From an uncultured Collinsella sp. (GTDB lineage: Bacteria > Actinomycetota > Coriobacteriia > Coriobacteriales > Coriobacteriaceae), in contig URYU01000090.1 of the NCBI GenBank assembly GCA_900552155.1, positions 1 through 7,314 of the forward strand: a DNA stretch of 7,314 nucleotides, in the 5' to 3' direction. Under the pieces are notes generated by a model. The model did no database searches and was not told where the DNA came from. It saw nothing but the letters and a program-made list of their open reading frames with translations. The translations under genes were made by a program, and so were the position numbers. This document shows positions 1 to 6,055 of the stretch, in pieces. The number at the start of each line of letters is the position of its first letter. The first letter of the stretch is position 1.

Positions 1-2
1 TC

Positions 3-329
3 CCCACACAGATTGCGACCATGCTGCTCTCCCTCGCTGTCACCGCATTTGGCGTAAGTCTCGTCGTCAACATGGGCGTTGTCCCCAACGCGCCCGACGG
101 CTTGGTGCAAGTCATTGCCGAAAAGCTTAAACGCCGCTTTGGTGACGTAAAAGTCGTGTTTGACTGCTCACATGTCGCCGCCTCGCTCGCGTTGTCGCTG
201 ATCTTTATGTACAACCTGGGCGGCTTTGGCGTCACGACCGCCATCTCGGCACTGTTCCTGGGCCATGTCATCAACGTCGCCAACAAGCTGTTCGCCCAGC
301 GCTTTATCCGCGCGGCATTCGGAAAATAG
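3..329 (+). CDS. YczE/YitT-type integral membrane protein, 3' end (5' truncated by window)
   Basis: The open frame runs in from the left edge and stops at TAG 327-329, so only the last 108 residues are visible. The Met codon at 21 lies inside the frame and has no Shine-Dalgarno site, so it is not taken as the start. At least three hydrophobic segments are seen: one near the start (LSLAVTAFGVSLVVNMGVV), one around HVAASLALSLIFM, and one around TTAISALFLGHVI. The stretch NAPDGLVQVIAEKL and the closing helix before FAQRF resemble the YczE/YitT family of small multi-pass membrane proteins. Their substrate and role are unknown. The family match is from memory and no function is proposed. No terminator hairpin is evident after the stop. 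The next gene begins 113 bp downstream behind its own repeat-filled leader, so co-transcription is uncertain. Confidence 0.7.
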   Translation, partial: PTQIATMLLSLAVTAFGVSLVVNMGVVPNAPDGLVQVIAEKLKRRFGDVKVVFDCSHVAASLALSLIFMYNLGGFGVTTAISALFLGHVINVANKLFAQRFIRAAFGK

Positions 330-356
330 CACCACCGTAAGAACCCGCGAACAGCG

Positions 357-423
357 CTATACGTTGCTATATCTCACTATACTTTGCTATATCTCACTAT
401 ACTTTGCTATATCTTGCTATATC
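357..423 (+). repeat. Seven helically phased CTAT repeats (10-bp period) upstream of the ATPase gene
   Basis: CTAT occurs at 357, 367, 377, 387, 397, 407 and 417, exactly every 10 bp. Units alternate between TTGCTATATC and TCACTATACT. The 20-mer at 364-383 is repeated without change at 384-403, and 404-423 is a variant made of two TTGCTATATC units. The array is AT-rich against GC-rich flanks and ends about 7 bp before the ATPase Shine-Dalgarno site. A 10-bp period puts every box on one face of the helix, as expected for cooperative protein binding, an iteron-like site, or bent DNA. The units also contain promoter-like hexamers (TTGCTA, TATACT, TATATC), so promoter and operator may overlap. 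The repeat is directly visible; its role is inferred. Confidence 0.9.
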
Positions 424-442
424 TTGAGCAAAGGTGGCTCAC

Positions 443-1534
443 ATGCAAACAAACCCTTTTAAGCCCACAGCAGGTAAAACACCTCCCACGATTATCGGCC
501 GCGAAGATGTGCTCGAAGAATTCAATGAAGGCCTCGTCAACGGGCCTGGTGCCCCGGGGCGCCTAATGCGCATAGCCGGCGTCCGTGGAACGGGCAAGAC
601 GGTCCTCCTTGACGAGTGCTCACGTTTGGCGCAAAGCCGTGGCTGGACGGTCATAAAAGAGGTCGCAACCGAGGGACTTTGCCAGCGCATTCTCGAACAG
701 CTGCAGCCCAAATTCCAGGCCAAACACGCCAGATTTGAGCCCACCGTAGCTGGCATATCCATCGGCAGCATAGACATTGAGCGAATCGGCCCATCGCTAC
801 GCGACGCTTTGAGACAGACAATATCCAAGAATGGAAACGGCCTGCTCATCACTCTCGACGAGGTTCAGGACGCAGAGCTCGATGAGGTCCGAACGCTCTC
901 CATTGCGATTCAGCAGGTTATCGGCGAAGACCTTGATATCGCCTGTGTTTTTGCGGGTCTGCCTTCGATGATTGAAAGCATCATCAACGGAAAGACACTT
1001 GCGTTTTTGCGCCGCGCCCTCCCCTTTGACCTGAAGGCTGTAGCAGTAACCGAAGTGTTGTATTCCCTCGAGGAAACCATTGAAGCGTCTGGCATGGAGT
1101 TGCAGCCAGGTATTGCCGGCCAACTTGCCGAGGCAACGCAAGGCTATCCTTTCATGATCCAACTCGTTGGATACTACGCATGGCAGTTGGCGAGACGCGC
1201 ACATACAGCGATTATTGGAGAAGAAGAAGCCGAGCGCGGCATTGCAACGGCACGCGAACGCTTCTGCGCCATGGTGATTGAGCCCGCGCTGCAGCGCATT
1301 CCGCCCACGTGCATCGCTTATCTGCTGAGCATGGCATCTTTGGGGCAGACGAGCTCGACCAGCATGGTTGCCGATGCCCTAAACAAAACGCCTCAACAGG
1401 TGAGTTCCGTCCGCAGCCGCCTGTTAAGAGAATCGATTATCGAGGCTCCCTCGTACGGCAAGGTCTCATTTGCCATCCCCTACATGCGCGACTACCTCTA
1501 CGAGCACAAAGCCGAACTGGAAGTTGAACTGTAG
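443..1534 (+). CDS. P-loop ATPase, AAA+/Orc1-Cdc6-like ATP-binding protein
   Basis: This encodes a predicted cytosolic protein of 363 residues. ATG 443 is preferred over in-frame GTG 434, because AAAGGTGG (430-437) lies 5 nt before the ATG and overlaps the GTG. Residues 17-21 (IIGRE) form the usual N-terminal box of this class. Walker A is GVRGTGKT at 46-53, and Walker B is LLITLDE at 134-140 followed by VQD. LRRALPF may hold an arginine finger or sensor. The C-terminal ~75 residues (SMASLGQTS to YMRDYLYEH) look like a winged helix, with a helix pair around TPQQVSSVRSRLL and a beta wing at KVSFAIPYMRDYL. The layout recalls Orc1/Cdc6-like and related STAND/AAA ATPases, which couple ATP state to DNA or partner binding. 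The exact function is unknown to me. The gene stands alone between the phased repeats (357-423) and the array at 1554-1709. A DNA-binding or autoregulatory role is plausible but unproven. Confidence 0.85.
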   Translation: MQTNPFKPTAGKTPPTIIGREDVLEEFNEGLVNGPGAPGRLMRIAGVRGTGKTVLLDECSRLAQSRGWTVIKEVATEGLCQRILEQLQPKFQAKHARFEPTVAGISIGSIDIERIGPSLRDALRQTISKNGNGLLITLDEVQDAELDEVRTLSIAIQQVIGEDLDIACVFAGLPSMIESIINGKTLAFLRRALPFDLKAVAVTEVLYSLEETIEASGMELQPGIAGQLAEATQGYPFMIQLVGYYAWQLARRAHTAIIGEEEAERGIATARERFCAMVIEPALQRIPPTCIAYLLSMASLGQTSSTSMVADALNKTPQQVSSVRSRLLRESIIEAPSYGKVSFAIPYMRDYLYEHKAELEVEL

Positions 1535-1553
1535 AAACGGCAACTGCCCTGCA

Positions 1554-1709
1554 AGACGAAAACCGTTTTCGTACGGATTAAAGCAGACGTAAACGATTTT
1601 CGTCTTGATTTGCGTACGGAATTAAGACGTAAATTGCGCTTTCGTACGCTTATTACCAGACGCAAATTGTTTTCGTCCGGCCATGCGTCCCCAATCCAGA
1701 CGAAAAAGG
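1554..1709. repeat. Degenerate AGACGNAAA...TTTTCGT repeat array between convergent genes
   Basis: AGACG begins units at 1554, 1585, 1625, 1658 and 1698, giving spacings of 31, 40, 33 and 40 bp. That is a short-long alternation with a higher-order period of about 71-73 bp. Most units continue as AGACGNAAA, a few bases, then TTTTCGT or TTTCGT. CGTACG follows at 1570, 1613 and 1643, with variant CGTCCG at 1674. The two 40-bp units align without gaps at about 26 of 40 positions. The first unit holds a perfect inverted repeat, ACGAAAAC (1556-1563) with GTTTTCGT (1565-1572). The last unit is truncated and runs into the dehydratase terminator. No open frame of note covers it. It could be a decayed REP-like element, a protein-binding array, or structured 3' UTR. 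Confidence 0.75.
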
Positions 1710-1739
1710 CCCCGAGCTCGTGTGAACTCGGAGCTCTTT
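1703..1739 (-). terminator. Rho-independent terminator of the GntP-dehydratase transcription unit
   Basis: On the minus strand, about 45 nt past the dehydratase stop, GCTCCGAG pairs with CTCGGGGC (one G-U pair). The stem is flanked by an A-rich run upstream and CCTTTTT downstream (the AAAAA at 1703-1707 on the plus strand). The core arms are CTCGG 1727-1731 and CCGAG 1712-1716, and an inner TC/GA pair closes an ACAC loop. The plus strand has only a weak CTCTTTG tail, so it may help stop the convergent ATPase transcript, but the minus direction fits best. Confidence 0.8.
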
Positions 1740-1782
1740 GTGCCGCGCATCTATGAGAGGAGAAATTTGATGCGCCCGGGCG

Positions 1783-3561
1783 CTACTCCATGTAGCCACC
1801 CTGGATGGCGGAAACTGCATGCTCGGTAAAGAACTTGAGCGTGCCGGAGGTGTAACGATTAGCCTTAGGCTTCCAGGCGGCGCGACGCTCGGCCAGGACG
1901 GCGTCGACCTCGGCCGGCTCCATCTCCTTGCCGGCGATGCCCACGATGGACAGCGAGCGCTCGGGAATATTGATCTGGATCAGGTCGCCTTCCTCGATCA
2001 GGGCAATCGGGCCGCCCACGGCAGCCTCGGGCGAAACGTGACCGATAGCCGGGCCCTTGGAAGCGCCAGAGAAGCGGCCGTCAGTGATCAGGGCGATGCT
2101 CGCGCCCAGCTCGGGGTCGCTGGCGATAGCCTCGGTGGTGTAGAACATCTCGGGCATGCCGGAGCCCTTGGGGCCCTCGTAGCGAATGATGACGGCGTCG
2201 CCGGGCTTGACCTCGTGCGTCAGGACGGCGTGAATGGCGTCCTCCTCGCAGTCGAACGGACGGGCCTTGAGCGTAGCCTGGAACATCTCACGCGGAACGA
2301 CGGTGTGCTTGACGACGGCGCCCTCGGGGGCAAGATTGCCGTGGAGGATGGCGATGGAACCGTCGGTGCCGAAGGCCTGGTCAAACGGGCGAATGATGTC
2401 CTCGCGCTTGAGGTTCCACTTCTCCAAGTAGCGGCCGCACTTCTCGTAGTAGCCGTTGTTCTTAAGGTCCTCGAGGTTTTCGCCGAGGGTCTTGCCGGTG
2501 ACGGTCATGACATCGAGGTGAAGCATCGACTTGATCTCCTCCATGATGCGCGGCACGCCACCCGCATAGTAGAAGAACTGCGCCGGCCACTCGCCTGCGG
2601 GACGGACGTTGAGCAGGTAGTGGGCGCCACGGTGCAGGCGATCGAAGTCGTCGGCGGACATCTCGATGCCAAACTCGCGGGCGATCGCGGGGATGTGCAG
2701 CAGCGAGTTGGTGGAACCGGAGATGGCGCCGTGGACCATGATGAGGTTCTCGAAGGACTCCTTGGTCACGATGTCGCGGGGGCACAGGTTGTGCTCGGAG
2801 AGCCACACGGACTGGCGGCCGGCCTCGCGCGCAAACTCACGCAGGTCGGAGCTGGTAGCGGGCAGCAGGGCAGTGCCGGGGAGCATAAGGCCCAGGGCCT
2901 CGGCGGTAACCTGCATGGTCGACGCGGTGCCCATAAACGAGCAGGCGCCGCAGCTGGGGCATGCGTTGTGCTTGGCAAACTCAAGCTCCTCGCGGGAGAT
3001 CTCGCCGCGCTCGTAGCGGGCAGAAATCGCGCCGAGCTGCTCCAGGGTCAACAGATCGGGACCGGCATCCATGACGCCGCCGGTAACGACGATGGAGGGG
3101 ATGTTGATGCGGCCCATGGCCATGAGGTTCGCAGGCAGGCCCTTATCGCAGCTGGCGACAAAGACGCCGGCGTCGAACGGGGTGGCCTTGGCATGGATCT
3201 CGATCATGTTGGCGATCATGTCGCGGCTGGGCAGCGAGTAGTTGATGCCATCGTGACCCTGGGCCTCGCCGTCGCAGATATCGGTGCAGAAGTAACGGGC
3301 ACCGTGACCGCCAGCCTCGGCAACGCCGGCACGGACCTCCTCGACCAGCTCGAACAGGCCGGCAGAACCCGGGTGCGAGTCGCCAAACGTCGACTCGATA
3401 ATGACCTGCGGCTTGTCCAGATCCTCGATGGTCCAGCCAGACCCCAGACGCAGCGGGTCCATCTCGGGGCTGATGGTGCGGAACTTGCCGGAACGCGGCT
3501 GCAGCTTGGCAACCAAGTCGGCTGCCTCCTGCTGAATCTGTGCCTTGGTCTTCTCGTCCAT
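1783..3561 (-). CDS. IlvD/Edd-family dehydratase, probable sugar-acid (aldonate) dehydratase
   Basis: This encodes 592 residues. ATG at 3561 is chosen because GAGGAG (3568-3573) lies 6 nt upstream. The frame stays open to a TTG at 3597, which lacks a site. Enzymes of this family are cytosolic Fe-S dehydratases that convert a 2,3-dihydroxy acid to a 2-keto-3-deoxy acid. Visible motifs are GDSHPGS (60-66), ICDGEAQG (95-102), SCDKGLPA (137-144), ACPSCGACSFMGTAST (200-215) and DGRFSGASKGPAIGH near the C-terminus, which holds the conserved active-site Ser. The cysteine usual in IlvD after the SD.NPC-type motif is replaced here (HPGS). Cys96 in ICDG instead matches the pattern I recall for Edd and YjhG/YagF xylonate dehydratases. 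Likely cluster ligands are therefore Cys96, Cys138 and Cys207. Automated annotation would probably say dihydroxy-acid dehydratase. With a GntP permease and sugar-acid enzymes alongside, an aldonate such as gluconate or xylonate is a likelier substrate. It is the second gene after GntP, 108 bp downstream. Confidence 0.88.
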   Translation of the reverse strand: MDEKTKAQIQQEAADLVAKLQPRSGKFRTISPEMDPLRLGSGWTIEDLDKPQVIIESTFGDSHPGSAGLFELVEEVRAGVAEAGGHGARYFCTDICDGEAQGHDGINYSLPSRDMIANMIEIHAKATPFDAGVFVASCDKGLPANLMAMGRINIPSIVVTGGVMDAGPDLLTLEQLGAISARYERGEISREELEFAKHNACPSCGACSFMGTASTMQVTAEALGLMLPGTALLPATSSDLREFAREAGRQSVWLSEHNLCPRDIVTKESFENLIMVHGAISGSTNSLLHIPAIAREFGIEMSADDFDRLHRGAHYLLNVRPAGEWPAQFFYYAGGVPRIMEEIKSMLHLDVMTVTGKTLGENLEDLKNNGYYEKCGRYLEKWNLKREDIIRPFDQAFGTDGSIAILHGNLAPEGAVVKHTVVPREMFQATLKARPFDCEEDAIHAVLTHEVKPGDAVIIRYEGPKGSGMPEMFYTTEAIASDPELGASIALITDGRFSGASKGPAIGHVSPEAAVGGPIALIEEGDLIQINIPERSLSIVGIAGKEMEPAEVDAVLAERRAAWKPKANRYTSGTLKFFTEHAVSAIQGGYME

Positions 3562-3567
3562 AATGCT

Positions 3568-3573
3568 CTCCTC
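3568..3573 (-). promoter_or_regulatory. Shine-Dalgarno site that fixes the dehydratase start
   Basis: GAGGAG on the minus strand sits 6 nt before ATG 3561. It rules out the longer TTG-initiated reading, which would add 12 residues and run across this ribosome-binding site. Confidence 0.85.
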
Positions 3574-3586
3574 TTTTGGTTTGAAC

Positions 3587-3605
3587 GGTTGTACCAATCG
3601 TTGGT
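3587..3605. promoter_or_regulatory. Overlapping inverted repeats upstream of the dehydratase, possible operator
   Basis: ACCAA (3593-3597) and TTGGT (3601-3605) form an inverted repeat around TCG. It overlaps GGTTGTACC (3587-3595), a GGTnnnACC motif like those bound by many FadR-subfamily GntR regulators. The sites lie 26-44 bp upstream of the dehydratase start, in its leader after GntP. Binding by the local FadR-type regulator is uncertain, because its better candidate boxes at 5044-5241 look different. Confidence 0.3.
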
Positions 3606-3629
3606 TAATGAATCAGGTGAAAATGGGTA

Positions 3630-3646
3630 CCGAGCGATGCACTCGG
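3630..3646 (-). other. Intercistronic hairpin between GntP and dehydratase genes
   Basis: CCGAGTGCATCGCTCGG on the minus strand folds into a 7-bp stem (one G-U pair) with a CAT loop, 23 nt after the GntP stop. No U-tract follows, so it is not a clear terminator. It may stabilise or process the bicistronic message, or lower dehydratase expression relative to the permease. Confidence 0.45.
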
Positions 3647-3669
3647 CGAAAGATGCTTAGCTACGCGAA

Positions 3670-5031
3670 CTAGGCGAAGAACGAAATCACCAGGGCGCAG
3701 GCAAGACCCGAAAGGCCGATGAGCGTCTCCATAACGGTCCAGGACTTGAGGGTGGTCTTCTCGTCAATCTCCAGGAACGAGGAGCACATCCAAAAACCGG
3801 CATCGTTGACGTGCGAGAGGGCCGTGGCACCGCCGCAGATAGCAAGACAGATGGCGGCACGCATGAGCACTGAGGCTCCGGCAACCGCGGGCATGGCGGC
3901 CATAATGCCCGATGCCATGGTCATAGCGACGATGGAGCTGCCGACAGAGGCACGCACCATGACGGCAATCAAAAAGGCAACAACCACCAAAGGCAGCGGT
4001 GAAGCCTCGAGCATAGGGCCGATAACCTGCCCCAAGCCGCAGTCCTGCAGCATCCAGCGAATGACGCCGCCACAGGCGATAACCAGCAAGATCATACCGA
4101 CGGGCTTAAGAGAGCGGTCGAGCAAGGCCTTGAGCTCGGCGCCGGAGTAGCCGCGGCGCGCGCCCAGCAGATACATCGCGACGAGCGTGGCGAGCGTCAA
4201 AGCGACGAACGGCTTGCCCAGGAAGGCGAGAATCGAGGCGAGCTCGGCGGGCATGGGGATATAAGAAGACAGCGTGCCCAGCAAAATCAGACAAAGCGGC
4301 GTGAGCACGATGGCAAGCACCATGCCAAAGGAGGGAAGCTCCTTTTCGTCGCTCGCGCCCTCGGCAGAGGTAAAGTGCCCCGGAACATCGGTAAAGATGC
4401 GACCGCCCACGTTGCGGCCCCAGATGACGCCGGCGATCGCCATGGCGATGAAGGCGGTGGGGATACCGACGAGGATCATGGTGCCCAGGTCGACACCGAG
4501 CGTGCCGGCGACCAAAACCGAACCGGCCGAAGGCGGCACAAACGCATAGCCAGCGGCCAGTCCCGCGAGCAGCGCGATGCCGTAGTAGAGCGTCGACTTT
4601 TTGGTCTGGGATGCCACACTAAACGCAAGTGGGATCAAAACGACCACGCCGGCCTCAAAGAACACCGTAGTGCCGATAACCAGACCGGTAATGCCCAGCG
4701 CCCAGCTGGAATGACCCTGCCCAAAGGTATCGATGAAGGTCTGGGCGATCTTCTTGGCGCCGCCGCTCTCCTCAAGAATCTGACCAAACATCGAGCCCAG
4801 GCCAATGAGCAGGGCGATGTTTTGCAGCGTGGTGCCCACGCCCTTGGTGACGGTGTCTGCCACCATGTCGAGCGGCATGCCGGCGCCGATACCGATCACG
4901 AGCGCCGAGACCATCATCGAAAGCACAGGATGCAGCTTGAACTTAATGATGAGCGCAAGCAGCAGCGCGATGCCCACGATAGCGGCGATGACCAGCCTGG
5001 TGGGGTCGGCCATAAACGTTGGGTCTGACAT
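3670..5031 (-). CDS. GntP-family gluconate/sugar-acid permease
   Basis: This encodes 453 residues, the usual GntP length, almost entirely hydrophobic with about 12 predicted membrane spans. ATG 5031 is supported by GGAGG (5036-5040) 4 nt upstream; Met7 has no site. Family signatures are GLGSMFGQILEESGGA near residue 77, the FFEAGVVVLIPL helix, and SHVNDAGFW in the C-terminal third. GntP proteins are cytoplasmic-membrane symporters for gluconate and related acids such as idonate, fructuronate or glycerate, so the exact substrate cannot be read from sequence. The loop usually written PPxPGP reads FVPPSAGS here, a departure close to the expected substrate path. It is the first gene of the minus-strand unit, so substrate entry and dehydration are transcribed together. 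Several RTCTGATG boxes lie immediately upstream and predict repression by the divergent FadR-type protein. Confidence 0.92.
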   Translation of the reverse strand: MSDPTFMADPTRLVIAAIVGIALLLALIIKFKLHPVLSMMVSALVIGIGAGMPLDMVADTVTKGVGTTLQNIALLIGLGSMFGQILEESGGAKKIAQTFIDTFGQGHSSWALGITGLVIGTTVFFEAGVVVLIPLAFSVASQTKKSTLYYGIALLAGLAAGYAFVPPSAGSVLVAGTLGVDLGTMILVGIPTAFIAMAIAGVIWGRNVGGRIFTDVPGHFTSAEGASDEKELPSFGMVLAIVLTPLCLILLGTLSSYIPMPAELASILAFLGKPFVALTLATLVAMYLLGARRGYSGAELKALLDRSLKPVGMILLVIACGGVIRWMLQDCGLGQVIGPMLEASPLPLVVVAFLIAVMVRASVGSSIVAMTMASGIMAAMPAVAGASVLMRAAICLAICGGATALSHVNDAGFWMCSSFLEIDEKTTLKSWTVMETLIGLSGLACALVISFFA

Positions 5032-5043
5032 CTTTCCTCCAAT

Positions 5044-5072
5044 TCATCAGACCTTTTGAATTCGTCTGATGA
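5044..5072. promoter_or_regulatory. Paired operator boxes at the GntP promoter
   Basis: TCATCAGAC (5044-5052) and GTCTGATGA (5064-5072) are exact reverse complements separated by 11 bp. They sit between the GntP Shine-Dalgarno site and its probable -10 box, with the expected transcript start between them. This is typical repressor placement. They share the RTCTGATG word with the sites at 5093, 5122-5140 and 5234. Confidence 0.7.
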
Positions 5073-5077
5073 CTATA
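5072..5077 (-). promoter_or_regulatory. Probable -10 element of the GntP-dehydratase promoter
   Basis: TATAGT on the minus strand matches 5 of 6 bases of TATAAT and lies about 40 nt before the GntP start codon. No good TTGACA-like hexamer sits 16-18 nt upstream; that place holds operator box 5093-5100. The promoter may be weak or depend on an activator. The -10 box abuts operator half-site 5064-5072. Confidence 0.45.
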
Positions 5078-5092
5078 GCGTGTTTTGGAAAA

Positions 5093-5100
5093 GTCTGATG
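5093..5100. promoter_or_regulatory. Third operator box, GTCTGATG
   Basis: GTCTGATG lies within AAAAGTCTGATGTTTT, an imperfect palindrome centred on the same T as the site at 5131. It occupies the expected -35 region of the GntP promoter. Centre-to-centre distances along the boxes are 18, 29, 35 and 106 bp. Confidence 0.55.
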
Positions 5101-5121
5101 TTTTATTTTGAAATTTGTTCG

Positions 5122-5140
5122 AAATACATCTGATGTATTT
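5122..5140. promoter_or_regulatory. Perfect 19-bp palindrome, best FadR-type operator candidate
   Basis: AAATACATC and GATGTATTT are exact reverse complements around a single central T. The size and odd symmetry suit a dimeric GntR/FadR-type regulator. It lies in the divergent region between the permease and regulator genes and shares its core TCTGATG with four further boxes. It is the most complete version and so probably the highest-affinity site. Confidence 0.75.
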
Positions 5141-5225
5141 GGTAAACGGTCGTATTTGCGCTGCGAACGGTATATCTAAGCCGCCCGACTCAAATCCAGC
5201 GGCCAATATTGCATCCGTGGTGCGC

Positions 5226-5241
5226 TAAAATAGCTCAGATG
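5226..5241 (+). promoter_or_regulatory. Probable -10 box and operator of the FadR-type regulator gene
   Basis: TAAAAT (5226-5231) is the best -10-like hexamer ahead of the regulator; no convincing -35 is seen. CTCAGATG (5234-5241), a divergent reverse copy of the operator word (CATCTGAG on the minus strand), begins 2 bp downstream and would cover the transcript start. That arrangement predicts negative autoregulation. Confidence 0.4.
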
Positions 5242-5265
5242 AATTTTGTAATGAGAGGTATAGCT

Positions 5266-5958
5266 ATGGCCCGCGCCGAATCGGGACTCCCCGAGCAAAT
5301 ATCGGAGAAAATCATTCAATTGATTCTGGATGAACACCTTGCGCAAGGCGATCGCCTGCCTAAGGAAACCGTGCTGGTCGAGCGCTTGGGCGCCGGCAGG
5401 AGCACCGTGCGCGAGGCCATGAAGTTGCTGCAGTCGCGCAATATCGTGCGCATTAAGCAGGGTTCGGGCACCTATGTGGCGTCAAACCCCGGCGTTGCCG
5501 ACGACCCGCTGGGCTTTACCTTTATCGACGACAAGCAGCGTCTGGCGCGCGACCTACTCGAGGGGCGCTGTATGATCGAGCCGCAGATGGCACGCATGGC
5601 AGCCGAGCACGCAACCAACGACCAGGTCGTCTGTATCAAAAAGCTCTGCGACGAATCCGAGCGCCTGGCCGAGGCCGGTGAGGATTACTCCGCCGCCGAC
5701 ACCGCGTTCCACAATGCCATTGCCGAGAGCTCCGGAAACCTCGTCGTTCCCCGCCTGATGGGCGTGCTCAAGGCATCCGTCCCCCTCTTTATCGACGTGA
5801 CCGGCAAAAAGCTCGTCGAGGAAACTATCCGCACGCACCGCGATGTGGCCGACGCCATCGCCTCGCGCAATCCCACCGCCGCGCACGACGCGATGTATCT
5901 GCACCTGGTGTACAACCGCAACATGATCGCAGAGGGAGCGCAGGAACAGAGCAAATAG
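5266..5958 (+). CDS. GntR-family transcriptional regulator, FadR/FCD subfamily
   Basis: This encodes 230 residues. ATG 5266 is chosen because GAGAGG (5253-5258) lies 7 nt upstream. A longer reading from TTG 5209 has no such site and would run through the putative promoter. Residues 8-72 form the GntR winged helix: GDRLPKETVLVERLG, recognition helix around STVREAMKLLQ (46-56), and the wing IKQGSGTYV (63-71). The remainder is an all-helical FCD ligand-binding domain, with candidate metal ligands Asp145, His149, His191 and His213, the usual pattern for carboxylate-sensing members. It probably binds a sugar acid or pathway intermediate and represses both arms of the locus via the RTCTGATG boxes at 5044-5241. 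The effector is not readable from sequence. The related UxuR/ExuR/GntR-type regulators of hexuronate and gluconate use are the closest functional analogy. Confidence 0.9.
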   Translation: MARAESGLPEQISEKIIQLILDEHLAQGDRLPKETVLVERLGAGRSTVREAMKLLQSRNIVRIKQGSGTYVASNPGVADDPLGFTFIDDKQRLARDLLEGRCMIEPQMARMAAEHATNDQVVCIKKLCDESERLAEAGEDYSAADTAFHNAIAESSGNLVVPRLMGVLKASVPLFIDVTGKKLVEETIRTHRDVADAIASRNPTAAHDAMYLHLVYNRNMIAEGAQEQSK

Positions 5959-6001
5959 ACGTCCGCACGGCAAGGGCGAGACCACCGTTTACCTTTTAAA
6001 A

Positions 6002-6013
6002 GTGAACGTTCAC
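6002..6013. promoter_or_regulatory. GTGAACGTTCAC palindrome upstream of the dehydrogenase gene
   Basis: This perfect 12-bp palindrome with a central CG resembles LacI-family operators. Its core TGAACGTT recurs at 6093-6100 (TGAACGTTTC), 90 bp downstream and just before the dehydrogenase Shine-Dalgarno site. As RNA it could also form a short stem followed by CTGTTTTT, so a weak terminator for the regulator gene is the alternative. Confidence 0.5.
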
Positions 6014-6055
6014 CTGTTTTTAGGAGAATCTGTCTTTTAATTCCCCCTCTTCTCC

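Noticed and set aside
357..423. Possible CRISPR array
   Set aside because: The repeats are contiguous 10/20-bp tandem units without unique spacers, and no cas gene is present.
434..442. GTG 434 as the ATPase start
   Set aside because: The GTG lies inside the AAAGGTGG ribosome-binding site that serves ATG 443.
226..462. Small plus-strand frame through the phased repeats giving a Tyr/Leu/Ile-rich peptide
   Set aside because: It starts inside the membrane-protein gene in another frame, its tail is just the repeat translated, and no Shine-Dalgarno site supports it.
1819..3660. Open frame of 613 codons on the plus strand opposite the dehydratase gene
   Set aside because: It is antisense to a clearly conserved enzyme, its translation is low-complexity (rich in Gly, Asp, Leu, Val, Ala), and there is no ribosome-binding site. 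Such frames are expected opposite GC-rich codons.
4375..5028. 217-codon plus-strand frame opposite the GntP permease
   Set aside because: The His/Gly/Asp/Arg-rich, non-globular translation is antisense to a well-supported permease and has no start signal.
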